From: BACL27 sp947488385
GTDB taxonomy: Bacteria; Actinomycetota; Acidimicrobiia; Acidimicrobiales; Ilumatobacteraceae
Assembly (NCBI GenBank): GCA_964203655.1
Contig: CAXNMJ010000006.1
Coordinates: forward strand, 1-64,000
Reading direction: 5' to 3'
DNA: 64,000 bases
Notes under the pieces: generated by a model
What the model saw: the letters and a program-made list of their open reading frames with translations, nothing else
The model's database searches: none
Told to the model about the DNA's origin: nothing
In this document: positions 26,905-36,239 of the stretch, piece after piece
Layout: each line of letters starts with the position of its first letter
Numbering within the stretch: position 1 is the stretch's first letter
Made by a program: the position numbers and the translations under genes

Positions 26905-28452
26905 ACGGGGGCGTCCATCGTGCGAAGAGGCAAAACTTGCGACGGCAGATTTGCCCAGAGATCGCTGAGCAAATCATCGCGAAGTGAACGTACCGACTCG
27001 TCATTCCACCGATTGACATGCTGCAGTGGGTCGTTGACCAGGTCGTAAAGCTCACCTTCACCCTCGGCGCTCATTGAGCCTTCAAGTGCCGCAGTGCAAA
27101 CCCAATTATCTCGACAAATCGTTCGCAGGTGGACAATCTTTCCGAATAGAACGCTGTCCCATTCGGTCAGCACACGTTCATGACCAAGTTCGCGCGCCTC
27201 GTCGTTGTTGATCGGCAACCTTGGAGCCTCGGTATAACTTGGGCGCTCAACGCCCGCGATGTGCGCAAAAGTTGCAGCCAATGAAACCAAACCAACTGGC
27301 GCATTGACACGCGACGGTTTTGTATGGGCACTTGGCGCAGGCCGCCAGATAAGTGGCAATCGCATCAACGAGTCAACGTGATATGGGCCTTTGAACAACA
27401 AGCCAAAGTCGCCTTGAAATTCACCGTGATCAGTCGTGTAAACAACATCTAAATCGCTTTCCCAACCGCGCGCGGTTATTGCGCCGAGCACATCGCCGAT
27501 TGCTTCGTCGATCAGTTCGTTTTCAACATGCGTAAACGCATTTACTTCGCGCACCTGATCAGCAGTCATTGTCGCCGGCACCCACTTTGCGGGCGCTTCA
27601 TAATTTGAAACGAAAGTTCCGTCATACCAACCGCGCCAGTGACGAAGCTTGTCATCAAGAATTTTCTCACGCTGCGACTTATTTTCGATATATCCGAGCA
27701 GGAAGATCAACTTCTCGCCATGGCACACGATGCAACTCAGACGCTGGTGGATCCCACGGGTGGTGAGGATCGGGAAAACTCATCCAACAAAACCAATCTC
27801 GATCCGCCGGCAACGAGTTAAGCCAATTAATTGTGCGTTGTGCAACCCAATGAGTGTGATACCAATCTTTTTGAATTGGGTTGACTTTCAATTGCGGTGC
27901 GTTCGTCTCGCCGCCACCCAGTGCATTCACCTGCAACTCGTGATCTAGCACTTGATAAAAACCACCGGTGGCCTCAGGGTGGTTGTCTCGCATCCACTGC
28001 GAATAGTGCAACTGTCCAACGGGGCCGTGCGTTGAAAGTTCCATGTGGTCAAAACCGCGATGTGGATCTGCAGGGTTGTCAGTTGTTTTGCGTTGGTTGC
28101 CGATGCGATTTTCTGTAAATCTTAAAAATGGATCAAGCAGAGGCTCGAAGTGCGCTTTACCGATGAGTGCGGTTGCATACCCCGCTGTGCGCAAATCACT
28201 GGCGATGCTTGGCGCATCTTGTGGTAACGGAACACCGTTCATCCATACACCGTGAGTGCTGACGTGTTGACCGGTGATCATCGTGCTGCGCGACGGCATG
28301 CACACGACATTTTGCGGATGCGCGCGATCAAAAGTGATGCCATCGCGGCTCAACGCATCAATGTTTGGTGTGCGCGCGATTGTGCCACCGTTGCAACCCA
28401 GGGCGTCATAGCGCTGTTGGTCGGTTGTGATGAAAAGAATCTTGCGTCCCAT
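26901..28452 (-). CDS. Type I sulfatase (formylglycine-dependent), frameshifted
   Basis: Alkaline-phosphatase-fold sulfatase. FITTDQQRYDALG gives the first metal aspartate. C51 in VCMPSRSTMITG is the C-x-P-S-R site oxidised to formylglycine. GKAHFEP, FPDPHHPWDPP, TDHGEFQGD and FKGPYHVDSLMRLPLIWR follow. The frame breaks near 27694-27700 (after DLPA) and continues as GYIENKSQREKILDDKLRHW in the +1 frame. One base removed gives about 516 aa, normal for the family. There is no signal peptide, so a cytoplasmic choline-sulfate or related sulfate ester is likely, but the substrate is not certain. It needs a formylglycine-generating enzyme coded elsewhere. It follows the SRPBCC gene by two bases. 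Confidence 0.85.
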
Positions 28453-28454
28453 TG

Positions 28455-28844
28455 TTATTTACCGTCGAACATTTCTTTTACCTTCGCCAAACCAACGCCG
28501 GCCGCACCACCGATTGGAAGCGCGAGAACTTCTGGATCCATATCGGTCGAGTACATCACAAGACATCGATTTGGAGAGTCTGGAATTACGTCAACCGTGC
28601 CTAGATGAAATTTAATTAGCGAGTTGTTGACGATTTTGTATTGAAATCTGCGCAGATCGTGATCGAGCGTGACGATTTCTTCTTCAAAGACGATGCCACC
28701 AGCAAGCGTGATCCAACGTTTGTTGCCTTCAACCCGACAGTCAGTAATCGGGAACCACTCATGCAGTCGCTCGGGTGCACCAACAAAAGCCCAAACGGTG
28801 TCGGCATCACATTCAACAAAAGCATGACGGCGAACAGTTCCCAT
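28455..28844 (-). CDS. SRPBCC (START/Bet v1-fold) family protein
   Basis: A 129-aa lipid- or ligand-binding fold. HAFVECDADTVWAFVGAPERLHEWFP at the N-terminus is the polyketide-cyclase/SRPBCC signature, with alternating strands and a C-terminal helix (GVGLAKVKEMF). Such proteins bind hydrophobic ligands and rarely show a catalytic motif. It lies between kynA and the sulfatase on the minus strand, 43 and 2 bases from them, so it may be transcribed with both. Ligand unknown. Confidence 0.75.
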   Translation of the reverse strand: MGTVRRHAFVECDADTVWAFVGAPERLHEWFPITDCRVEGNKRWITLAGGIVFEEEIVTLDHDLRRFQYKIVNNSLIKFHLGTVDVIPDSPNRCLVMYSTDMDPEVLALPIGGAAGVGLAKVKEMFDGK

Positions 28845-28887
28845 TGCATTTACACGCTAGCGATAGCACCTTGCCAGAAACGTAGTT

Positions 28888-29685
28888 CTAGAAGCGCGAG
28901 CGCACCGCCCAAAGGTCGGGAAAGGTCGGCTTAAAAAGTGTGGATGCCAAATATGCTGCGCCGCTCGAACCGCCGGTGCCATGCTTCATGCCAATTGTGC
29001 GTTCGACCATCTTCACGTGGCGGTAACGCCATTCTTGTAGCCCCTCATCGATATCAATTAGTCGCTCAAGCAACATCGCCGCTTCAGGGTCGTTGCGGTA
29101 TGTATTTGCAAGCGACTCTTGCACTTCTTCGTTTGCCTCGTATTGTTCGCTGAAGTCTCGTGCGGTTACAGCCACTGGCATTTTGTGACCACGCTTGGTC
29201 AGATACGAAATTACCGAGTCGAAGAGCGCCGGTCGGTTCATCGCACTTTGCACGCGCTGTTGAGGTTCACTGTTTGGTTCAAGATGATCAACCATCGACT
29301 TATCGCGACGACCAAGCACTGCTTCTAGTTCACGAAATTGAACAGATTGAAAGCCGCTTGCGGCTTCAAGACGATCTCGAAATGAATTAAATTGCAGCGG
29401 CGTCATGGTTTCCAAGATGTCAACTTGACTCACAAGAACTTTGAAAATTGTGCGCACACGACCAAGTACCGGAAGCGATGAGTGAGTATCACCGAGTTCG
29501 AGAAGTTGTTGTGCCCGTGCGAGTTCATGAAGTACGCACTTGAACCACAGTTCATAAGTTTGATGAACGACGATAAACAACATCTCGTCGTGTTCGGGGC
29601 CGCTAGATCGCGGACTTTGTAAACTCAAAAGTTCATTGACCCTTAAATACGACGCATAAGTCACTGCCGAGTCAAAGTTTTTCAT
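28888..29685 (-). CDS. kynA: Tryptophan 2,3-dioxygenase
   Basis: Heme dioxygenase of 265 aa that opens the indole ring of tryptophan to N-formylkynurenine. EMLFIVVHQTYELWFK near residues 34-49 includes the catalytic His; SFRDRLEAASGFQSVQFRE and RHVKMVERTIGMK with GTGGSSGAAYL near the end hold the substrate and heme-ligand regions. GGGGAA ten bases before the ATG may be a ribosome binding site. It is divergent from kynU, 30 bases apart, and both act in kynurenine catabolism. Confidence 0.95.
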   Translation of the reverse strand: MKNFDSAVTYASYLRVNELLSLQSPRSSGPEHDEMLFIVVHQTYELWFKCVLHELARAQQLLELGDTHSSLPVLGRVRTIFKVLVSQVDILETMTPLQFNSFRDRLEAASGFQSVQFRELEAVLGRRDKSMVDHLEPNSEPQQRVQSAMNRPALFDSVISYLTKRGHKMPVAVTARDFSEQYEANEEVQESLANTYRNDPEAAMLLERLIDIDEGLQEWRYRHVKMVERTIGMKHGTGGSSGAAYLASTLFKPTFPDLWAVRSRF

Positions 29686-29703
29686 TTTTCCCCAAAATTC
29701 ATA

Positions 29704-29709
29704 TACGGT
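29704..29709 (+). promoter_or_regulatory. -10 box, leaderless promoter of kynU
   Basis: TACGGT, six bases before the ATG at 29716, within the 30-base space shared with the divergent kynA. Confidence 0.5.
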
Positions 29710-29715
29710 GAGCGT

Positions 29716-30984
29716 ATGTCAATTGATGTAACTTCGCGAACTCACGCTGAAGCACTTGACGCTAAAGACCCTCTGGCGGCGTTTCGAAATGAATTTGTCA
29801 TCGAAGATCAAACTTTGAGTTACTTGGACGGCAACTCTTTGGGTCGAATGCCCACCGAGACAATCAAAGTAGTCGACGAATATTTGCGCAATGAGTGGGG
29901 CAGCAAACTTGTAACTGGTTGGTCTGGGTGGATTGATGAAGCCCAATCGGTTGGAGATTTGATCGGTCGCGCGACGTTAGGCGCCGGAAATGGTCAGACA
30001 CTTTGTGTCGATACGACAAGCGTCAATTTTTATCAACTTTGTAGTGCGGCGGTGGCTGCACGCCCGAATCGCAAGACAATCGTTAGCGATACGGCGAACT
30101 TTCCGACCGACAGGTACATTCTCGAAGGCATCTGCAAGCAGTATGGCCTCAAACTTGTTTTGATTGACGATGACTCTGGTGAAGAATTTGTTTCACCTGA
30201 GATGCTCAAAAAAGTTCTCAACGATGACGTCGCACTAGTAACTCTGTCTGTGATTCAGTATCGCTCGGGTGTGCTTCATGATGTCCCCAAACTCACGCAA
30301 CTTGCGCGAGATGCTGGCGCTTTGTTTGTTTGGGATGCAAGTCATGCTGTTGGCGTCGTACCAATGCAATATGACAAAGACAAAGTTGATTTAGCCGTTG
30401 GTTGCACGTATAAATATTGCAACTCTGGACCGGGATCACCAGCGTGGCTTTATGTAAGCCACGCAATGCAAAACGAACTACAAGTTCCGATTCAAGGTTG
30501 GTTCGCGCAGCGTGACCAATTCGCGATGGGTCAGGGTTTTGAACGAGTTGAAGGCATGCGGGGCTTTCAAATTGCGAGTCCAAGCATCATTGGCATGCGG
30601 TGTGTTCAGACATCTCTTTCAATGATCGAACGCGCTGGGCTTGAAGAGATCGCAAAGAAAGCAGCGATTGGCACCAACTTGATGATCGAACTTCATGATG
30701 CCTGGCTCGCGCCGCTCGGTTTTTCAGTCGTAACACCGCGCGACTCACGCAGACGCGGCGGCCATATCTCGGTGCGTCACGAGCATGCTTATAAAATTTC
30801 TGAGGCGATGCGGGTTTTTGGCAACGTCATCGGTGACTTTCGCCAGCCAGACTGCATCAGGTTGGCGATTTCACCGCTGGCCACAAGTTATGTCGAAGTT
30901 TTTGACGGCTTCGCGCGAATTCGCGATTTGGTCGCGACAAAAAAATATCTAGAGGTTGAAGAGTCGTCGTCACGCGTCACTTGA
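29716..30984 (+). CDS. kynU: Kynureninase
   Basis: PLP enzyme of 422 aa that cleaves kynurenine to anthranilate and alanine. YLDGNSLGRMP near residue 36 and WGSKLVTGW near 61 are family motifs. The PLP lysine is K233 in VGCTYKYCNSGPGSP, and FVWDASHAVG near 204 carries the PLP aspartate. RRGGHISVRHEHAY is in the C-terminal domain. No kynurenine formamidase is seen nearby, so that step is coded elsewhere. The 3' end overlaps the convergent MpaB-like gene by 15 bases. Confidence 0.95.
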   Translation: MSIDVTSRTHAEALDAKDPLAAFRNEFVIEDQTLSYLDGNSLGRMPTETIKVVDEYLRNEWGSKLVTGWSGWIDEAQSVGDLIGRATLGAGNGQTLCVDTTSVNFYQLCSAAVAARPNRKTIVSDTANFPTDRYILEGICKQYGLKLVLIDDDSGEEFVSPEMLKKVLNDDVALVTLSVIQYRSGVLHDVPKLTQLARDAGALFVWDASHAVGVVPMQYDKDKVDLAVGCTYKYCNSGPGSPAWLYVSHAMQNELQVPIQGWFAQRDQFAMGQGFERVEGMRGFQIASPSIIGMRCVQTSLSMIERAGLEEIAKKAAIGTNLMIELHDAWLAPLGFSVVTPRDSRRRGGHISVRHEHAYKISEAMRVFGNVIGDFRQPDCIRLAISPLATSYVEVFDGFARIRDLVATKKYLEVEESSSRVT

Positions 30985-31857
30985 TTTGTCGATTGGCGTG
31001 GTGGTTATCCAGCGAATGGCACTGGTCATCAAATAGCCAAGCGGTCTAAAAAATACTTGCTCAATCACCGGCAAATAGCCGACGCGCAATGGAATACGCG
31101 CCCATGCCGGCAACGTCGAGACCGTCGCGACCATTAAAAGCCAATAGGGGATTTTTGCTGCACCTGGCAACGGCGGTTTGAACAACAAATACTTTGTTGC
31201 GTCGCGAGACTCACGAGTGCTTTTCAACTCTGGTCGATATGAATTAATCATTTCGCGAAGCTGTGCTTCAGTTTCTGGCGGGTCGATAACACCGACGGCG
31301 CGCGCGACGAACGCCGCATCTTTTACATATCCGTCTCGGCCAGCCTGATCAAGCGGAGCCTTGCTGAATTTTTGGTAGGTGTGCAGAAATGAATCAATCT
31401 CGGCGATATGCACCCACTTCAAAAGATGCGGATCGGTCGCCGAATAGTTGCGGCCATCACTGGCGACCCCATTCACCTTGACGTGCACCGCTTTGACGCG
31501 ATTGACGATGCGTTGTGCTTCATCGGCGGGACCAAAACTCGTTGCGGCAAGAAAGTCTGCCGTGCGCTGAAGGCGTCCCCATGGATCTTGTCGGTAGTCC
31601 GAATAGTTTGCGACTCCGGCCATCGCCAATGGATGGAGCGACTGCAAAAGCAGTGCGCGCAGACCACCGATGAACATTGATGCGTCGCCATGCACAAGTC
31701 GTATTGGTCGATCTTCGGCGAACCATCGATCGCCAGGAGAGTTCATTATTTCGTGCTCACGTTGATTGGCATTTGGTCCAACGACGCGCGCGCGCAATTC
31801 AGTGGCGATGCCTTCACGAACTTGCGCGATTGAAATATTTTTGTTGCGAAACTTCAT
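30970..31857 (-). CDS. DUF2236/MpaB-family oxygenase
   Basis: A 295-aa helical protein of the MpaB/Lcp-type DUF2236 family, whose characterised relatives are heme-dependent oxygenases. The typical motifs are RLVHGDASMFIGGLRALLLQSLHPLAMAGV near residues 54-80, RLQRTADFLAATSFG, and HLLKWVHIAEIDSFLHTYQKF with the conserved His that would bind heme. YRPELKSTRE and the hydrophobic PYWLLMVATVSTLP are C-terminal. The family is common in actinobacteria, with few known substrates. Its relation to the kynurenine genes is positional only. Confidence 0.85.
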   Translation of the reverse strand: MKFRNKNISIAQVREGIATELRARVVGPNANQREHEIMNSPGDRWFAEDRPIRLVHGDASMFIGGLRALLLQSLHPLAMAGVANYSDYRQDPWGRLQRTADFLAATSFGPADEAQRIVNRVKAVHVKVNGVASDGRNYSATDPHLLKWVHIAEIDSFLHTYQKFSKAPLDQAGRDGYVKDAAFVARAVGVIDPPETEAQLREMINSYRPELKSTRESRDATKYLLFKPPLPGAAKIPYWLLMVATVSTLPAWARIPLRVGYLPVIEQVFFRPLGYLMTSAIRWITTTPIDKSSDA

Positions 31858-31914
31858 ATTTAACGTCTTCTATCGTGGCATCTTTTTATGACATTTGTCT
31901 AGGTAATCCACAAC

Positions 31915-31920
31915 TACGAT
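31915..31920 (+). promoter_or_regulatory. -10 box of the AI-2E permease gene
   Basis: TACGAT, seven bases before the ATG at 31928. Confidence 0.45.
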
Positions 31921-31927
31921 AGATGAC

Positions 31928-33070
31928 ATGAGTCATGTTGAGTCAGAACTCCCGACACCGCCACAACGAATGCCTAAGTGGGTGCCACGGGCAATATTGC
32001 TGTTTTGGCTTGGGTTTTTAGCGACTCTCGTGACGCGTGAAGTCTTCAAGCAACTATCAAATTTCTTTATTCTGTTGTTGATTTCGCTGTTTCTTGCTTT
32101 GGCCATCGAGCCAGCGGTGAATCGTCTTGCTGCACGTGGGTGGAGTCGTGGTTCAGCGACGGGCCTAATGCTCGTGAGCGTCTTTGTCGCAGTGATTTCT
32201 TTTAGCGCCGCAATCGGCACTTTGGTCGCGACCCAAGCGCAAGATCTTTTGGATAATCGAGATCAATATGTGACTGAGACCGTCGATTTCATTAACGATA
32301 CTTTTGGAACAGAAATCAGTGCGCAATCTTGGATTGACACGATCGGTGACCCAGATGGTTCAGTGCAGAACTTTTTCAGCAGCCAACAAGATCGCGTCGT
32401 TGGGCTGTCGCTTGGAGCGTTGAGTGGACTGTTGCAAGTTCTGTCGATCACGTTGTTTGCTTTTTATTTAATTTCTGACGGCCCTCGGTTGCGCCGAGCA
32501 ATTTGTGGACGGCTGAGTGCCGATAAACAAAAAGTAGTTCTCGTTGTTTGGAACTTGGCAATTCAAAAAACAGGTGGCTATATCTACTCGCGGGCGCTTC
32601 TCGCACTTGTCTCTGCGTTTTTTCATTGGATTGCCTTTCAGGCGATCGGCACACCAGCACCTGTCGCACTCGCGGTCTGGGTTGGATTAATTTCACAGTT
32701 CTTGCCAGTTGTCGGCACGTATCTTGCCGGTGTTCTACCAATTTTGTTGGCGTTTCTAGATTCGCCAGTCAAAGCACTAATCGTGATTGTGTTCATCGCC
32801 GTCTATCAACAACTTGAAAATTTCTTGCTCGCACCTCGAATAACAGCAAAGACCCTTGAGCTTCACGCCGCAGTTGCTTTTGGTGCGGCCATCGCCGGCG
32901 GTGCAGTGCTTGGCCCAATTGGCGCCGTTCTAGCATTGCCATTTGCGGCGATGGTGCAAGGAATTGTTGGTAACTGGGGCAATCGTTTTGAAATCATTGA
33001 CAATCCATTGGTTGCAAGCAAATCTCCAAAGAGACCAAGTTCGAGAAAACTGTTAAAAAAACAAAAGTGA
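31928..33070 (+). CDS. AI-2E family (PerM/TqsA) transporter
   Basis: A 380-aa integral membrane protein with about eight helices: two near 23-60, one near 80-100, then a soluble loop (about 105-155) and a C-terminal helix bundle. Family markers are FILLLISLFLALAIEPAVNRLAARG, GLLQVLSITLFAFYLISDGP and VYQQLENFLLAPRI. Members export small molecules, including autoinducer-2, or act as Na+/H+ antiporters; the substrate is not readable here. The stop overlaps the L,D-transpeptidase start, so the pair is likely co-translated. Confidence 0.88.
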   Translation: MSHVESELPTPPQRMPKWVPRAILLFWLGFLATLVTREVFKQLSNFFILLLISLFLALAIEPAVNRLAARGWSRGSATGLMLVSVFVAVISFSAAIGTLVATQAQDLLDNRDQYVTETVDFINDTFGTEISAQSWIDTIGDPDGSVQNFFSSQQDRVVGLSLGALSGLLQVLSITLFAFYLISDGPRLRRAICGRLSADKQKVVLVVWNLAIQKTGGYIYSRALLALVSAFFHWIAFQAIGTPAPVALAVWVGLISQFLPVVGTYLAGVLPILLAFLDSPVKALIVIVFIAVYQQLENFLLAPRITAKTLELHAAVAFGAAIAGGAVLGPIGAVLALPFAAMVQGIVGNWGNRFEIIDNPLVASKSPKRPSSRKLLKKQK

Positions 33071-33723
33071 AGCACTCATCTCGGTTCGCAATGGCAACAG
33101 TTGTTGTCACGAGTTTTTTAATGGTTAATTCTGCGCTGACAAACGCTTCTACTGACTCGTCAACAACTAGTTCAACTTTGCCTAATTCTGATAGCGCAAG
33201 TACTTCAACTAGTACAACAACATCAACGGTTGTGCCGGTTCCGACTGCCGCCGAGACTGCATCTCAGTATCCAAATCGTTCACTTAGGTTTCCGCCATAC
33301 ACGCGCTTGAATCCGCCACTTTTGCCCGCAAAATCTGGTTCGGGTAGAAGAGTGGTTTACAAAAATAATTTGCAATGGGTTTGGGTTGTAGATGACCAAA
33401 ACAATGTCGTGAGAGTTATGCCGGTTTCAGGTCGCCGTGGCGTGCCGAATCCGGGCGAGTACAAAGTGAATAGTCAGTCCTTGCGGTCGTACAGTCTTGA
33501 TTTTGAAGGCGTGTGGTTCAACAATATGACTCGTTTTGCACTAGGACCTGCTGGTGGAAATATCGGCTTTCACGAGATTCCAACCAAGAACGGTAAGCCA
33601 CTTCAAACCGAGGATCAACTCGGCACATTTCAAGGAAGTGGATGTTTAAGACTGTCAATTGAAGATGCCAAATTTATTTTTAAGTTCGCCAAATCCGGCA
33701 CGAAAGTAGTCGTAATCCCTTAA
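33067..33723 (+). CDS. L,D-transpeptidase (YkuD) with signal sequence
   Basis: A 218-aa secreted wall enzyme. A signal-anchor-like hydrophobic segment lies at about 8-28 (MATVVVTSFLMVNSALT), followed by a Ser/Thr-rich linker to about 60. The YkuD domain has the histidine in GFHEIP and the catalytic cysteine in GSGCLRLS, the HxxP...SxGCxR layout. It would form 3-3 crosslinks in peptidoglycan or attach proteins. The GTG start overlaps the permease stop (GTGA). Confidence 0.9.
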   Translation: MKHSSRFAMATVVVTSFLMVNSALTNASTDSSTTSSTLPNSDSASTSTSTTTSTVVPVPTAAETASQYPNRSLRFPPYTRLNPPLLPAKSGSGRRVVYKNNLQWVWVVDDQNNVVRVMPVSGRRGVPNPGEYKVNSQSLRSYSLDFEGVWFNNMTRFALGPAGGNIGFHEIPTKNGKPLQTEDQLGTFQGSGCLRLSIEDAKFIFKFAKSGTKVVVIP

Positions 33724-33740
33724 GCGGGTAAAACAAGTTT

Positions 33741-35436
33741 TTAGAATCTGGCGAGTTCGGTTTTTAACAAGTCAAGACCTAAGTTGCCAAGGTCAAGTGC
33801 GTATGCGTGCCAGGCACGTAAGTCGAAACTCGCACCATGCTTGCGTTTTGCATCGTCGCGGAGCGACAACCAAACTCGTTCGCCAAGTTTGTAAGAGATT
33901 GCTTGTGCTGGCCAACCAAGATATCGATTGATCTCTGATTCGTTGAAGGCGTCGTCGCTTGAAGAGCGCGCCGAAAGAAATTCAAGCGCTAATTCTGGTG
34001 TCCATGCTTCGCCAGCATGCCACTTTGACTCTTTTGGAATTGCGAACTCACAGTGCATGCCAATATCAACGACAATTCTTGCTGCACGAAAGGCCTGTGC
34101 ATATAAATAGCCAAGTCGAAACTCAGGTTTACCTAAGAAACCCAATTCATCCATCAATCGTTCGGCATAAAGCGCCCAACCCTCGCCGTGTCCGCTAACA
34201 AATTCGTTGCGTTGAAAGCGTGAGAGTTTTTCTGAGTTGACCGTCGCCATGCCAATTTGCAGATGGTGCCCGGGAACGCCTTCGTGATATGCGGTTGTCG
34301 GCTCACTCCATAACGGAAATCTTGTGCGACCGTTTGCCGGATACCAAGTGCGACCTGGTCGAGTCAGATCTTCGCTCGGCGAGGTGTAATACATGGCGGC
34401 TGCGCCACCAGGTGGTGAAATCATTGCTTCAACGCGATGGATTTCTTTTGGAATGTCAAAGTGGTTTTCGCGAATCAAAAACGACATCGCATCATCCATA
34501 AGACCTTGCAACCAACTGCGCAGATTCTCTTCGCCTTCAATGCTGTGGCTCGGGTCGGTGTCCAAAAAGTTTCGAACCTCATTAAGCGACATATTTGGGT
34601 TAATTTCTCTGGCCGTTTTTATAAGTTCTGCATCAAGTCTTAAAACTTCTGCAAAGCCCCATTCATATGATTCGCGCGCATCAACATTCATGCCCATAAA
34701 TCGGCGTCGAGCGAGCGCATGCCGTTCTTGGCCGACTCCGTTGCGTGGATCTGCAGCTGGCGCATAATGTCTGGCGCAGGTAGTTTGCTGTTTCGCTCAT
34801 CGACTTTGAGGCAGCGACTGCAGCCTTTCGCAAGTCGTCGAGCGGTGCGCCTTTAACGGTTGCTGCAGATTCGGCAAATTGAGTAAAAAAGCCAGGCGAA
34901 CTCGGTGTTCCGGCCCAAGTTTCAAGTTGTTCGGCGACAACAAGTGCTTGACGACGTGGCGCAACTGTTTGGCGCTTGATTCCGAGATCCCAACTTTCGC
35001 GCATGCCGGCAAAAGCAGTTGGCACATTGCTCATGCGTTCAGCAATTGTCTTCCAGTTTTCGACTGTTGCGGTTGGCATCAAGTCAAATATTGCGCGTGC
35101 CGAGTCGACGTCACCCGCAATCACACGAATTGAACGCAGGTGTTCACCTGCTTGATGTTCAAGTGTTGTCATTTCAAGCGAATTGCGTAACACACCAGCA
35201 GCAAGCCGATCACGGTCGGTTGATGTGTCGAGTGTGTTTAGAGTTGCGAGAGTTGAGCGCGTCACCTCGTAACGCTCTTCGTGACCGCGCGGGCTGTAGT
35301 CGGTCATTTCGTGATCGTGACCCGCAATTCCGAGCGCGGTCGCGAGTCCTGGGTCGGTGGCAGCAAGTTGTTCGATGTATTGATCTGAAAGTTGATAAAC
35401 GGGTGACTCTTGCGTCGGATTTTTTGAATTTGCCAT
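33741..35436 (-). CDS. DUF885 family metallopeptidase-like protein, frameshifted
   Basis: A large soluble protein of the DUF885 family, distantly related to M3-like peptidases. The HExxH-like zinc region is TAYHEGVPGHHLQIGMA, with GEGWALYAERLMDELGF and KLGERVWLSLR downstream. The frame breaks near 34766-34772, but the +1 frame continues straight on with YAPAADPRNGVGQER and MGMNVDARESYEWG, the conserved order of the family. One base removed gives about 564 aa. The ATG at 35436 is preferred; a start at 35481 would overlap the divergent SDR gene. Substrate unknown; peptide hydrolysis is likely. Confidence 0.83.
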
Positions 35437-35474
35437 GCCTTTACCGTAGGCGTTTTTCATGTAATGCTCAAAGT

Positions 35475-36239
35475 GTGCCAAACCGTAAATCAGCCCTGGT
35501 TACTGGTGCGTCGTCGGGTATCGGTCGGCAGTACGCGATTTTTCTAGCGAAGAGTGGATATGACGTCGTCGCAGTTGCTCGTCGTGTTGAACTTCTTGAA
35601 GCACTCGCGATTGAACTCAAGGCTTATGGTGCTGAAACAAAAGTTGTTGTTGCCGACTTGTCAACAGATGATGGAATCCAAGCGACGATCAAAGAAGCAC
35701 AAGATGTCGAGTTTCTCGTTCTCAATGCCGGAATTACTCGTGCCGCAAGAGTTGGGCAAACAGATATTCAAGAAATGAATCGGTTGAATCGACTGTTGGC
35801 AACAGGTGTTGTCGAAATTTGTGAGGCGGTAATTCCAAAAATGATTCAACGTAGAAGTGGTGATGTTGTAGTTGTTTCGAGCATTGCCGCATTTGTCGAT
35901 ATGCCAAAGTCGGCTCTATACGCTGCGGCAAAAACTTATGTCATGTCTTACGGCAGAAGTGTGAACGCAGAGTTGCGCGGATCTGGGGTTCGGCTTTGCG
36001 TTGTTTGTCCTGGCTATGTACGAACGCAATTGCATCAAAACGCCGGACTTGAGCACTTAACTTCGCGGGTTCCTCGTTGGCTGTGGGTTACTGCAGACGA
36101 AGTTGTACGCAGTGCTCAAAAAGGTTTGAACCAAAACAAAAGCGTCGTCGTCCCTGGCTTTGTCTACCGACTTGCTCGACCGTTTTTGAATTTGAGTTTC
36201 GCGCAACGATTTTGGCGACGTAAAACGCGTCGTAACTAA
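35475..36239 (+). CDS. Short-chain dehydrogenase/reductase (classical SDR)
   Basis: A 254-aa NAD(P)-dependent oxidoreductase. ALVTGASSGIGRQYAIFLA is the cofactor loop near residue 7, LVLNAGITRAA the second motif, and the catalytic set is Ser in VVVSSIAAF with YAAAK near 154. The GTG at 35475 starts right at the cofactor motif; the longer frame upstream to 35019 is not coding in style. Resembles ketoreductases of lipid or polyketide metabolism, but no specific substrate is evident. It is convergent with the 473-aa gene and overlaps it by four bases. Confidence 0.85.
   Translation: MPNRKSALVTGASSGIGRQYAIFLAKSGYDVVAVARRVELLEALAIELKAYGAETKVVVADLSTDDGIQATIKEAQDVEFLVLNAGITRAARVGQTDIQEMNRLNRLLATGVVEICEAVIPKMIQRRSGDVVVVSSIAAFVDMPKSALYAAAKTYVMSYGRSVNAELRGSGVRLCVVCPGYVRTQLHQNAGLEHLTSRVPRWLWVTADEVVRSAQKGLNQNKSVVVPGFVYRLARPFLNLSFAQRFWRRKTRRN

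Noticed and set aside
35019..35474. N-terminal extension of the SDR protein
   Set aside because: The extra 152 residues are antisense to the DUF885 gene, and the SDR cofactor motif begins right after the GTG at 35475.
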